Source: Bdellovibrionales bacterium
GTDB taxonomy: Bacteria > Bdellovibrionota > Bdellovibrionia > Bdellovibrionales > Bdellovibrionaceae
Length of the DNA: 64,000 bases
Reading direction: 5' to 3'
NCBI GenBank assembly: GCA_018266295.1
Contig: JAFEAQ010000008.1
Location: forward strand, 62,001 to 126,000
The translations under genes were made by a program, and so were the position numbers. Below the pieces are notes generated by a model that was given only the letters and a program-made list of their open reading frames with translations, made no database searches and was not told the DNA's origin. How positions within the stretch are numbered: position 1 is the first letter of the stretch; the number at the start of each line of letters is the position of its first letter. Below, in pieces: positions 9,607 to 17,350 of the stretch.

Positions 9607-9644
9607 TTGACAATGGATAATAACGGATAATTAATATTATCCAT
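9607..9644 (+). promoter_or_regulatory. TTGACA promoter element with three GGATAAT repeats (putative operator)
   Basis: A perfect -35 TTGACA lies at 9607-9612. Downstream, GGATAAT occurs at 9615-9621 and 9625-9631 as a direct repeat, and inverted (ATTATCC) at 9636-9642. The outer pair is a perfect 10-base inverted repeat, ATGGATAATA (9613-9622) and TATTATCCAT (9635-9644). Candidate -10 sequences (ATTAAT at 9630, TAATAT at 9632) lie between the repeats, so a bound protein would block RNA polymerase. The start codon is at 9643 with no Shine-Dalgarno sequence, so the message may be leaderless. The operator role is inference. Confidence 0.5.
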
Positions 9645-10767
9645 GGACAATGAATACCTGGACTTTGACGAAGCCGTTAGTTTTTTAAAGACAACTCCCA
9701 GCACGCTCTACAAGTGGCTGCAATCCGGAAAGGTGCCGGCGCATAAGCTCGGCCGTCAGTGGAGATTTTTGCGGGACGAGCTAGACCTCCACGTTTCTGG
9801 GAAGGCGCCAAAGATTCAGCTGCAGAAAGAAGTTTTGCAATTAACAGAGTTCTTAGGAAAGAGAGCTCATTTACGTTCCAAGGAGGGACCCACCATGAAC
9901 CTACAAAATGAATTGCCCGAGAAGTTGATCTGGGATGCCTTTGATCACGGCTGCAGCGAAATCCATTTTTCGCCAAGCCTTGGCAAATACGAGATCACTT
10001 ATCGCAATACTAAGAGCGGTTATGAGAAGCTCACCAAAATCGAAGAAGGCGTTTTCCGCCTGATGGATGATTTCTGGGTGGATCATTCCACACCGATTAA
10101 GAACGAGCACTCGCGCCGTATTTATCTTCATCGCAGTGAAGAAGACGTGCTGCAAATTCGCTATCAGAAAGTAGAAACGGTGTCAGGTCCTTGTTTGACG
10201 CTGACTTTGTTGCAGCCGAAGCTTGCTTACTTTGACTTTGAACAGCTCGGTTTGGAGCGCGAGCAGAAGGATCTTTTAAAGAAATGGTCTGAGGCTCCGA
10301 AGGGTTTGATCATCGTCAGTGGCCCAACAGGCTCCGGAAAAACGACAACGGTTTATTCATTGATGAACGAGATGAAAAAACAAAACCGCGTGATTTACAC
10401 TCTCGAGAATGCAACGTCTCTGGTGATCGACGGGATCAATCAGGTAGAGTACTCTTCGCGCGACAAAGAAGACTTTGGCCGAAACTTCGAGGCCATTACG
10501 TTAGCAAATCCAAGCGTTATTTGCTTGGGGCTTGGTTTGACATTTGGCCTAGAGAAAGACATTTACTCCGCCGCTTATCATGCGGCTTCGACAGGAACCC
10601 TGGTGATTTTGCAGATCCACTCGGATTCGGCAAAAGAAGCCGTTGAGATGTTTGAAAAAGAAGTCGGGCAACCGGTAAAGAAAATCCTCGTCGGCGCCAG
10701 CTGGCAAAAGCTTGTGAGCCAAGGGGGTAAGATCAAAGCTCATTACGACTTTATCGAAAGAATCTAA
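9643..10767 (+). CDS. Excisionase-type HTH fused to degenerate PilB/GspE-type ATPase
   Basis: Residues ~5-55 are a helix-turn-helix of the excisionase/MerR-like type (DEAVSFLKTTPSTLYKWL then VPAHKLGRQWRF). Residues ~85-374 align with the type II/IV secretion ATPase family: Walker A GPTGSGKT at 227-234, a GINQVEY segment, and a histidine-box remnant TGTLVILQIHSDSA near 318-331. The Walker B/Asp-box region that normally reads VGEIRD is CLGLGLTFG (~294-302), so the catalytic Glu is gone. It probably binds ATP without normal hydrolysis and may act as a DNA-binding regulator that senses pilus or secretion motors. ATG 9643 is the only start that avoids an upstream stop. Confidence 0.75.
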   Translation: MDNEYLDFDEAVSFLKTTPSTLYKWLQSGKVPAHKLGRQWRFLRDELDLHVSGKAPKIQLQKEVLQLTEFLGKRAHLRSKEGPTMNLQNELPEKLIWDAFDHGCSEIHFSPSLGKYEITYRNTKSGYEKLTKIEEGVFRLMDDFWVDHSTPIKNEHSRRIYLHRSEEDVLQIRYQKVETVSGPCLTLTLLQPKLAYFDFEQLGLEREQKDLLKKWSEAPKGLIIVSGPTGSGKTTTVYSLMNEMKKQNRVIYTLENATSLVIDGINQVEYSSRDKEDFGRNFEAITLANPSVICLGLGLTFGLEKDIYSAAYHAASTGTLVILQIHSDSAKEAVEMFEKEVGQPVKKILVGASWQKLVSQGGKIKAHYDFIERI

Positions 10768-10770
10768 ACT

Positions 10771-10905
10771 AGTTATGTTCATGTGATGCGCCCTATGTGT
10801 AGGAGATGAACATGCTCTAGGGCAAGGTAGCGCTATTCGCACCACGGGGGCGTATGGTGCTACCTAGCGTTGGAGAGTCTTGGCGATATACGCAAGCTAC
10901 GCCAA
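10771..10905 (+). ncRNA. structured non-coding stretch, candidate sRNA or 3' UTR
   Basis: No gene is visible, but several stems lie in series: GTTCAT/ATGAAC (10777-10782 with 10806-10811), GCCCTA/TAGGGC (10790-10795 with 10818-10823), AGGTAGC/GCTACCT (10825-10831 with 10859-10865, with inner CACCA/TGGTG) and TTGGCG/CGCCAA (10880-10885 with 10900-10905). The first two cross, so they would form a pseudoknot or be alternatives. A terminator follows at 10917. Either a processed 3' end of the HTH-ATPase message or an independent small RNA. I recognise no known RNA family. Confidence 0.4.
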
Positions 10906-10916
10906 AGGCTCGAAGA

Positions 10917-10950
10917 GCTTCTATTTTTATAAAAGAGAGAAGCGTTTTTT
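10917..10950 (+). terminator. Rho-independent terminator
   Basis: GCTTCT at 10917-10922 pairs with AGAAGC at 10938-10943 and is followed by G and six T residues (10945-10950). The T-run faces the plus strand, so it ends the HTH-ATPase transcript or the structured RNA before it. It touches the stop codon of the convergent rhodanese-like gene. Confidence 0.6.
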
Positions 10951-11293
10951 AAGTGCGGTCTTTGAGGAACTGGTCCCAGCCGCCTTTGACGTAAAAAGTA
11001 TTGATAAATCCGGCGGCTTCAAGGGCATTGGCCAGTTTCTCAGAGCGGACGCCTTGTTGATCCAACACAATCACGGCGGATTCTTTCGGCTGCTGTGACA
11101 TCACCGAAAGAATCTGCTCGTCAGTGGCGGTTGAAAGGTCGCCTTCTGGCAATTGCAAAAGCTTTTGTTCTAAGTGCATTTTGAAAACGTGTGGATAGAC
11201 GGCGTTTGTATCAATCCCGAGGTTGACGAAGATAAAACCCACGCGCCCGCGGACGAGATTATCAAACTGGAAAAAACCAATGGATTGAGCCAT
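10949..11293 (-). CDS. rhodanese-like protein lacking the catalytic cysteine, 114 aa
   Basis: The C-terminal half has the rhodanese pattern: a strand (SAVIVL), loop, GVRSEKLANALEAAGF helix, FYVKGG turn. The active-site loop normally reads CxxGxRS; here it is DQQGVRS (78-84), with Asp in place of Cys. Sulfur transfer is therefore not expected and the domain may bind ligand or protein. The start ATG shares its A with the stop of the upstream MFS gene (TAATG), so the two are translationally coupled and the protein may assist that transporter. 114 residues is normal for a single-domain rhodanese. Confidence 0.75.
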   Translation of the reverse strand: MAQSIGFFQFDNLVRGRVGFIFVNLGIDTNAVYPHVFKMHLEQKLLQLPEGDLSTATDEQILSVMSQQPKESAVIVLDQQGVRSEKLANALEAAGFINTFYVKGGWDQFLKDRT

Positions 11294-12537
11294 TATGTTG
11301 CCGCCTTTTTGCCAGAATCAGGCAAGTTTTTGGAAACTAAAATCACCGTCACAAGACCCGCCAGGGCCAAGCAGCCAGAAATAATAAATGGCGAAGAAAT
11401 TGAAATCTTCTCATAGACAAGGCCGCCGAGAGCCGGGCCCAAGATACGTCCCAGTGATGCCAAGCTTTGCGCGACACCCATGGTAATGCCTTGTTCAGCA
11501 GCGCCAGCGAGCAAGCTAATACTTCCTAACGCGGAAGGGTTCGTGAAGCTGGTGCCGATCGCTAAGAAAGTCATGGTCACGCCCATCCATGGAATGGTTG
11601 GCGCAAAGGCGATTCCAGCAAGACCAATCGCAAAGCTTGTGAGGCCGATGCGCAAGGTTTTACGCTCTCCCAAGATGGGAATCAAACGGCGCACGAGGAA
11701 GCCCTGACAGAACACGGTGATCACACCGATGTAAGCAAAACCGAAACTAACCTGTTTGAGTTCCCAGCCGAATTTTTCGCCCATGAACAAAATCAAAGTT
11801 GCTTCCATCCCTGACATCGCAAGGGATGAAAGGAAATAAACAGAGAGCATCGCACCCATGGTTTTTTGTCCCAGATAGTGAGCGAGCAATTGAAAGCGTT
11901 TCTTGTTGTGAGTGTTTTTATTTTTCTCAGTCAGTGATTCTTTCAAGAACTTCAAACCGAAGAGGAAGTTGCCGATACAAAGAGCTCCGACCCACAAAGC
12001 GCAGAAGCTCATCTGGAATTGGTGAACATTTGTTTGCAACTCGTAAGCTTCCACAATGTGCTGGCCCCAAATTGCCAAGCCGCCACCGAGAGCTGGGCCA
12101 ACAACAAAGCCGAGACCAAAAGCGGCGCCGATCAAAGCCATGCCCTTAGAGCGTTCATTTGGGGGAGTGATGTCGGAAATATAGGCAGAAGCTGTGGAAA
12201 TGCTTGCGCCAAAGAAGCCCGCAAGAATGCGGGCAACGAAGAGCAGCTCCAGATTTTTTGCGTACGCAAACACCACGTAAGAGAAGGCTTCGCCGACGAG
12301 ACAGAAAAGCAAGATCGGGCGGCGGCCCATACGGTCGCTGAGCTTTCCCCAGAACGGAGCAAAAATAAATTGCATAAACGAATAAACCGACATGAGAAGG
12401 CCGGTTTGCAGAGCGGTTGCGCCAAATTCACGACTAAGGATGGGGATGATTGGAATTAATATTCCAAAGCCCACGAGGTAGATGAAAACGGTGAAAAATA
12501 TGATACCAAGTAGGGATTTATTAGGGGGCGTGGACAA
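11293..12537 (-). CDS. MFS drug/metabolite efflux transporter (TetA/MdtG-like), 414 aa
   Basis: Twelve hydrophobic segments are visible. The loop 2-3 motif GKLSDRMGRRPILL is the MFS signature, and the GFGLGFVVGPALGG-like stretch after helix 5 (motif C) marks a proton-driven antiporter. Length is typical of DHA1 exporters. The substrate cannot be read from sequence. It lies in the inner membrane, coupled to a downstream rhodanese-like gene, and is divergent from an outer-membrane barrel 41 bases away, so a shared promoter region is possible. Confidence 0.88.
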   Translation of the reverse strand: MSTPPNKSLLGIIFFTVFIYLVGFGILIPIIPILSREFGATALQTGLLMSVYSFMQFIFAPFWGKLSDRMGRRPILLFCLVGEAFSYVVFAYAKNLELLFVARILAGFFGASISTASAYISDITPPNERSKGMALIGAAFGLGFVVGPALGGGLAIWGQHIVEAYELQTNVHQFQMSFCALWVGALCIGNFLFGLKFLKESLTEKNKNTHNKKRFQLLAHYLGQKTMGAMLSVYFLSSLAMSGMEATLILFMGEKFGWELKQVSFGFAYIGVITVFCQGFLVRRLIPILGERKTLRIGLTSFAIGLAGIAFAPTIPWMGVTMTFLAIGTSFTNPSALGSISLLAGAAEQGITMGVAQSLASLGRILGPALGGLVYEKISISSPFIISGCLALAGLVTVILVSKNLPDSGKKAAT

Positions 12538-12578
12538 GTGCTTTACCTCGTTTCTATTCCTGTTAATATGGGAGAGTT

Positions 12579-13742
12579 ATGAAAATTGCAATGATGTTAT
12601 GCCTGCTAGTACTCACCGCGGAAACCTCCTGGGCGGCCTTTGACGATTACCAACGTTTTCGTAAAGGAACGTACGAGTTTGAGTTTGAAACGCAGTATTT
12701 TAAGACGGATGCAAATTATACCGATGGCGGCGGCTCTTACCAGAAGCTGCTCTACGGGCAATCTTATGAAATTTTCAATTTTTATCTGAAATCCAGTTAC
12801 GATTTGAGTAAAAACAGCTCTTTCTATGGCAGCCTCAATTTAGCCAATGCGACAAGTAATGGTATTACGACGACTCGTTCGAACTCGTCGGTGACGGGGG
12901 CGTACTTGGGTTACGCGTATCGTCCTTACAATGAATCCTTTGATCTCGTCACGGATTTCAATGTTTTGATTCCTTTTCAGAAAGTTGATCAGAACACGGA
13001 CACGGTGATTAACGCTGAGGGCGTGATTGAGGCCACGGGTTTGTTGCGTGCGCAAAAGGACTTTACGACTTTTTCAGCCTTGGGTTACATCGGGGTGACT
13101 TATCGCCAGGCACGTTCCTCTTTGGTCCCGTGGGGCGTCGGGGTTGAGGCCAATTACGCGAAATGGGCGTGGGGCGGAAAAGTTTTTGGTTATCAAAGTG
13201 TGACCGATGATCCAGATACCAATAATAAAATCCAAAGAACCATCGTTACGGATCGCGTGAATGCTTCGAGTTTGTATTTCTATTCTGTGAATCCTTCGGT
13301 TGTAGATTCCGAAGCTTGGGTGCGTTTTAAGTTTGATAATGCATGGGCCCTGACTGTGGGCGGTGGTACGACAATCACTGGTTCGAACACGGCGGCGGGA
13401 TTTCACGCCGGCGCAGCGATCAGGTATACTTGGGATAGTGAGCCGAGCTACTACATGAAGCCGGGGATTTCGACCCAAGAAGATAGTCTGAGTTCTGAAA
13501 GAAAAGTTCCGAAGTTTAAAGAAGAGACCGATGACGGTGTGAACCAGAAGCTCTTCCAGAAAAAGGGAATCACTCCGGGGGCGCCAGCGCCCCGTCCGGG
13601 CGGAGACATCACTCCGGCGGCAGACAATGTCGCAATGAAAAAGACCGGCCCACAGCCGACGCCATCGCAGATCGAAGCCAACGATGGCGGCGAAGTTCAG
13701 TTGAAACTAAAACGGAAGCGTAAGAAAAAACCGACGACTTAG
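12579..13742 (+). CDS. outer-membrane beta-barrel protein with basic C-terminal tail, 387 aa
   Basis: Signal peptide (cleavage near ETSWA-A, residue ~20). Residues ~25-290 consist of alternating aromatic/polar strands with Tyr, Thr and Ser-rich turns, typical of a transmembrane barrel. The tail (~295-387) is odd: Pro/Gly-rich, then ends in a strongly basic run of Lys/Arg after EVQLKLKR, with no terminal Phe. The barrel is therefore probably closed before the tail, and the tail would sit in the periplasm and might touch murein. Function unknown. Confidence 0.65.
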   Translation: MKIAMMLCLLVLTAETSWAAFDDYQRFRKGTYEFEFETQYFKTDANYTDGGGSYQKLLYGQSYEIFNFYLKSSYDLSKNSSFYGSLNLANATSNGITTTRSNSSVTGAYLGYAYRPYNESFDLVTDFNVLIPFQKVDQNTDTVINAEGVIEATGLLRAQKDFTTFSALGYIGVTYRQARSSLVPWGVGVEANYAKWAWGGKVFGYQSVTDDPDTNNKIQRTIVTDRVNASSLYFYSVNPSVVDSEAWVRFKFDNAWALTVGGGTTITGSNTAAGFHAGAAIRYTWDSEPSYYMKPGISTQEDSLSSERKVPKFKEETDDGVNQKLFQKKGITPGAPAPRPGGDITPAADNVAMKKTGPQPTPSQIEANDGGEVQLKLKRKRKKKPTT

Positions 13743-14090
13743 TTACTTTTCGAAAGTTCCAGGAATGAATTCAACTTTTCCGGTATTGATGTCGAGATAA
13801 AAGGGTCTGCCGCGACTTCCTACCATGAGCTTACCTTGAACCTCCAGTGCTCCAATATAGGCACCTTCATATCCCTGGTCACCATGTTTAAAGAATTCTG
13901 CTTTTTCGATCTGCCATAATAGATTTCCATCAGCATCAAAACAAAATACGTTTCTTCGTCCAAAATCTGGGTCGAGAGTAACAATGCATTTATTTTTGTA
14001 TTCTAAAACGGACCAGATCTTGTCTTGCAAATCGATTTCTCGATCATTGATCTTGATTGTTTTAGCGCCTTCTACGTATTCGATTTTCAT
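13743..14090 (-). CDS. putative immunity protein of the toxin operon, 115 aa
   Basis: No signal peptide, so it stays in the cytosol, unlike the three genes before it. The sequence is all-beta: strand pairs with FDADGNLLWQI and YLDINTGKVEFI look like beta-propeller blades, a pattern found in small immunity proteins beside polymorphic toxins. Its ATG overlaps the stop of the toxin gene (ATGA at 14087-14090), so the antidote is made with the toxin. Immunity is inferred from position, size and compartment; I see no named immunity family with certainty. Confidence 0.55.
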   Translation of the reverse strand: MKIEYVEGAKTIKINDREIDLQDKIWSVLEYKNKCIVTLDPDFGRRNVFCFDADGNLLWQIEKAEFFKHGDQGYEGAYIGALEVQGKLMVGSRGRPFYLDINTGKVEFIPGTFEK

Positions 14091-15604
14091 TTTAGACCTC
14101 TAAATACCTCAGTGATAGGTTTTGGATTTTTAAAGAAGCTGGGTGAAGACTTAGGAATAAAATATTGAATTGCATTCTCATTTCCTCCCCACTCATTCTT
14201 GCCAACAAAGCCTACATGCATTTCGGTTCCCTGTGGAATAGTAGCAGTTGAGTGATAGTCCGGTACATGTTCTAGAGCAAACATTTCCTTAATTTCTTCT
14301 GGGGTTTTCCCAACGACATCTTTTGCATCAGCCACCCAAGAACCATGCATGTCTTTTCCATTCTGAAAGAATCGAACAAACTGCTGCTCAGATTTGGTTT
14401 GAGCTGATACTACTGGTTTGCTCTCTGACCATGCAAGTTTAACATAGTTTCGCTCTTTGATTAGCCTTTGATTCTCTTTAGCGCCGTCCAGAAATTTAAT
14501 GTTTTTGAACCGATCTTTTAAGCGCTTGGCTAAGGCTTCAAATGAAGATCTATTCTTGGCATTTCTGGCGACTAAGTTTATTTCTTCTTCTGCTGGATGG
14601 GCTATTTTGGCTATTGCTCGAACCCAAGGCTTTGCGGCATTGCTACCTCCGAGAGTTACAATTCCTACGACAAAGAAGCCTCCAGCTACAGCTCTCTCCC
14701 AGGTAGCAAGAGGTTCCCCTGTCATAGGATCTTTGCCGACAAATGCTCTGTAGAAGTCCTTTGGTGCCGATGTGAGCGGGATCATATCGGTTGCGATATC
14801 AACGAGTATTTTGCCAGCGTTTAAAAGGCCATTACCAAGTTCTTGATCGTTCTGGGTGTAAGCATTGTCCGCTTCATTCAGAACAGAATAGCCGACTCGT
14901 TTTGCGTCTTCCTGTTGGGGCGTTTGAGATTGATGGTTGTTTAAGCGGTCGCGCAACTTGTCGAGTTCATCTTTATGATCGCTTTGGTAATCGTGATCAT
15001 CGTGTAACTGCCAGCCGGCTTGATCGGGCGAAAAGCCTCTTCCAGGGTATTTTCCCTGGATAGAATCATAGATAGAAAACGCCGGATCGGTAGAGTTCAG
15101 TTGCCCATTTGAGCGAGGATCTGCCACCTGACCTGCGTTTTGAATTGCTTGATTTAGATCACCAACCTGTTTTTCAAGTTCGGTTGTGGTCGCGCCAGCA
15201 TCTGCGGCTGTTTCTGCATTCAGCCGATTGACGATTTTTTCTTGGATTCTATGGAGGCGTTCACGTTCTTCTTTTGTGAGCCGATCTGAATCTTCAAAGC
15301 CTGTCAGATCTCGACCAGTGAGGCGTTCGCTACCCGGCGGCTCGTGATCAAAGGGTGCACCGGCGACATCCCCACCACGGTTGAAGACAGGATGAGCCTC
15401 CCACATAGGAGTTCCTTCCGGGTCATGAAGTTTATCCAAAACCCAGGTTCTTCCGTCTACTTCAACTTTGGATCCAACTGGTGAATTTTTATCGACACAA
15501 TTTTGGCAAATCACATTGTTTTCGTCGACAGCGCTATAAGCTCGCAGAGAAGAGAATTGGATCAATAATACCACTGCCAAAAGATTTGTAATAAAGAATC
15601 TCAT
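14087..15604 (-). CDS. exported polymorphic-toxin-like protein with pre-toxin TG domain, 505 aa
   Basis: Signal peptide at residues 1-25 (ending AYSA). The middle is polar and helical (~100-260). Residues ~268-310 match the pre-toxin TG (PT-TG) domain: DMIPLTSAPKDF, then GKDPMTGEPLATWERA. This domain normally sits just before a toxin tip. The tip (~395-505) includes FVRFFQNG, GSWV, a STATIPQGTEMHVG stretch and WGGNENAIQYF; the layout recalls tips of several secreted toxins but I cannot name the activity. I start at ATG 15604, which overlaps the upstream stop (ATGA), rather than the in-frame codon at 15631. AT-richer than its surroundings. Confidence 0.68.
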   Translation of the reverse strand: MRFFITNLLAVVLLIQFSSLRAYSAVDENNVICQNCVDKNSPVGSKVEVDGRTWVLDKLHDPEGTPMWEAHPVFNRGGDVAGAPFDHEPPGSERLTGRDLTGFEDSDRLTKEERERLHRIQEKIVNRLNAETAADAGATTTELEKQVGDLNQAIQNAGQVADPRSNGQLNSTDPAFSIYDSIQGKYPGRGFSPDQAGWQLHDDHDYQSDHKDELDKLRDRLNNHQSQTPQQEDAKRVGYSVLNEADNAYTQNDQELGNGLLNAGKILVDIATDMIPLTSAPKDFYRAFVGKDPMTGEPLATWERAVAGGFFVVGIVTLGGSNAAKPWVRAIAKIAHPAEEEINLVARNAKNRSSFEALAKRLKDRFKNIKFLDGAKENQRLIKERNYVKLAWSESKPVVSAQTKSEQQFVRFFQNGKDMHGSWVADAKDVVGKTPEEIKEMFALEHVPDYHSTATIPQGTEMHVGFVGKNEWGGNENAIQYFIPKSSPSFFKNPKPITEVFRGLK

Positions 15605-16431
15605 GAACGGCCTCCGGCGATTTCGAGCCATTGGATTGAGTAAGGAGTCAGTGGCAATTTGCCGCAGGTTTCAGTCGTAAGGCCAGATTTCACTGATGGT
15701 TTACTACAAACGACTTTTTTGTAAGCGCTGAATGCATTCGGAGTGAGTTGAGCGCTGAGTTGTTTTGAGACTAACTCAAGATTTGCAGTATTGTAAGATT
15801 TCTTGCAAACAGGAGCGATCTCTCTAGATAGTATCAATGTATTTTGAAGTCTTAAGTTTTGTTTGTACAACAGAACAAACGAAGACTTGGCTTTCGAGGC
15901 GAATTGCGCGAGTTGTACTAACGTATCTATCTCTGCCTGTAAATTTCCACAATATTGATTTAGCTTTGCATTTGCATTCGCATCACGGCGGGTTTGTTCA
16001 AATTGCTTTTGCACGTAAACCGAGTTCATTGCAAAAAGGGCATTTGCTGTTTTCAAAGGAGTCTCAATGACTAGAGATAGTATTTTGTCGGTCTCAGCAA
16101 GCGCACTGCTAAGAGAAGTTTTCGCAGTGGAAAAACTACTTGGCAAGGCGGCAACTACTTGTTGGGTATTTGCTTGAGATATTTTTAATGATTGTAGCTC
16201 GAGATTCATTTGCAGATAATTCTGACCGCATCCCAATAGAGCTGGTTGTGTATCGATATTTTTTGGTGCACAAGCCTCAGTTAGTTTTTTAAACCTAGCT
16301 TGTGCTTCTCCGACTTTAATGACATGCGCTTTTGTTGCCGCCACTGCATTGGTGTGAAGATTGAGCATTGAACGAAACTCGCCACCGGCGAAGGCCATGT
16401 GCATAACACCGAGATAAATTAGAAGTTGCAT
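15601..16431 (-). CDS. exported helical protein of toxin operon, 276 aa
   Basis: Short signal peptide ending AFA-G (~residue 15). The mature part is almost entirely helical, Ser/Ala/Gln/Leu-rich, with heptad-like spacing, plus cysteines in ACAPKN, GCGQN, QYCGN, PVCKK, VVCSK and ETCGK that could form three disulfides in the periplasm. It overlaps the upstream gene by 13 bases and is ATGA-coupled to the toxin gene. I do not recognise a family. A carrier, chaperone or delivery role for the toxin is inferred from coupling only. Confidence 0.6.
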   Translation of the reverse strand: MQLLIYLGVMHMAFAGGEFRSMLNLHTNAVAATKAHVIKVGEAQARFKKLTEACAPKNIDTQPALLGCGQNYLQMNLELQSLKISQANTQQVVAALPSSFSTAKTSLSSALAETDKILSLVIETPLKTANALFAMNSVYVQKQFEQTRRDANANAKLNQYCGNLQAEIDTLVQLAQFASKAKSSFVLLYKQNLRLQNTLILSREIAPVCKKSYNTANLELVSKQLSAQLTPNAFSAYKKVVCSKPSVKSGLTTETCGKLPLTPYSIQWLEIAGGRS

Positions 16432-17150
16432 GACTTACGTTCCTCTTGAGCGGACCAATCGCCATTCAGCTGGTTGATACTTCCTTGAAGTTGATTGACT
16501 CTATCTGTGTGATAGCTGATTTCGGTTTCTGCTTGTGTAAGTGAGGAGGCATTGTGAGCTTTTTCCTCTGCTAGCATCACCTGTGTGGTTCCTATTAAAA
16601 TGCTCATTTGTTGAACGAGCGCTTGGCCTTGATTATTTTTTAAAAGTTCGTCTATCTCAGTAGCGTTTCTGCTAGTCATACTTCGGATCAAAGATGCAAG
16701 TTGCGTCATCTGAGGATGGCTTGGATCATTTTCCATCGAGGAAAGAATTTCGTTGAGTGATTGTGCAGTTGCACTTGATTGAATGTTGGAAAGCCCTTGG
16801 CGTAATGAAGCTTCGCTAAAGATAAGTCCTTGATTGATATTTTGAAACTGATTTAAAAGGCTTTCTTGTTTGAACAGAACTGTCTGTCTTTGCGTAAGGT
16901 CTTCTTTTCGTTTTACAGCTGAATTCAATGAGTAGTTGGCGTCATTTAAGTTCTGGCTTGCGATATCTAGATTTTGACGAATAGTAGCTTGGTGGCGGTT
17001 GGCATCGTTACGAATATCTTCGCATTTTATGGATCTAGGACTTATAGGGGCTGCGTTTTCAATACCCCGGCGGATATCTTCAAAGAGGCCTGCATGCGCA
17101 TTTGGATGCAATGTCAGTAATAGAGAGGCTAAAAGGATGCTTTTTTTCAT
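16419..17150 (-). CDS. exported coiled-coil protein, first gene of toxin operon, 243 aa
   Basis: Signal peptide ending AHA-G (~21). The mature protein has coiled-coil heptads from ~45 to 120 and again ~190-235 (Asn/Gln-rich), with one Cys near each end (IKCED and KSCNF). No catalytic motif. Ribosome site GGAGATCT precedes the ATG. It leads the four-gene operon that ends with the putative immunity gene, and the downstream gene begins within its last 13 bases. Like its neighbours it has AT-rich codons. A structural or adaptor role with the toxin is inferred. Confidence 0.6.
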   Translation of the reverse strand: MKKSILLASLLLTLHPNAHAGLFEDIRRGIENAAPISPRSIKCEDIRNDANRHQATIRQNLDIASQNLNDANYSLNSAVKRKEDLTQRQTVLFKQESLLNQFQNINQGLIFSEASLRQGLSNIQSSATAQSLNEILSSMENDPSHPQMTQLASLIRSMTSRNATEIDELLKNNQGQALVQQMSILIGTTQVMLAEEKAHNASSLTQAETEISYHTDRVNQLQGSINQLNGDWSAQEERKSCNF

Positions 17151-17300
17151 AGAGATCTCCAGTTTCTTTGTTAATGGAGAGGTCTATGAGCAACTGATAT
17201 GCCTAAGGACTATAGAGATGAGATCAAATATAGACGTTTTAAGGCCATTTTAATCGCAAACAGTCTAGAATTTAAGAATTCAGATTCCAGCTTTTAAGAC

Positions 17301-17325
17301 AAGAACCCGGTGTAGCCGGGTTCTT
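17301..17325 (-). terminator. hairpin terminator
   Basis: AAGAACCCGG (17301-17310), loop TGTAG, CCGGGTTCTT (17316-17325): a perfect 10-base stem. It lies just downstream of the minus-strand gene 17351-17749 and upstream of the toxin operon, and should insulate them. The following T-run is short and interrupted. Confidence 0.65.
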
Positions 17326-17350
17326 TAAAGGTATAATTGGAAAACGCTAA

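Noticed and set aside
10771..10905. Whether the structured stretch is a tRNA or other known RNA
   Set aside because: No T-loop GTTCRANTC or CCA end fits, and I recognise no 6S, SRP or tmRNA feature; it is kept only as an unnamed structured RNA candidate.
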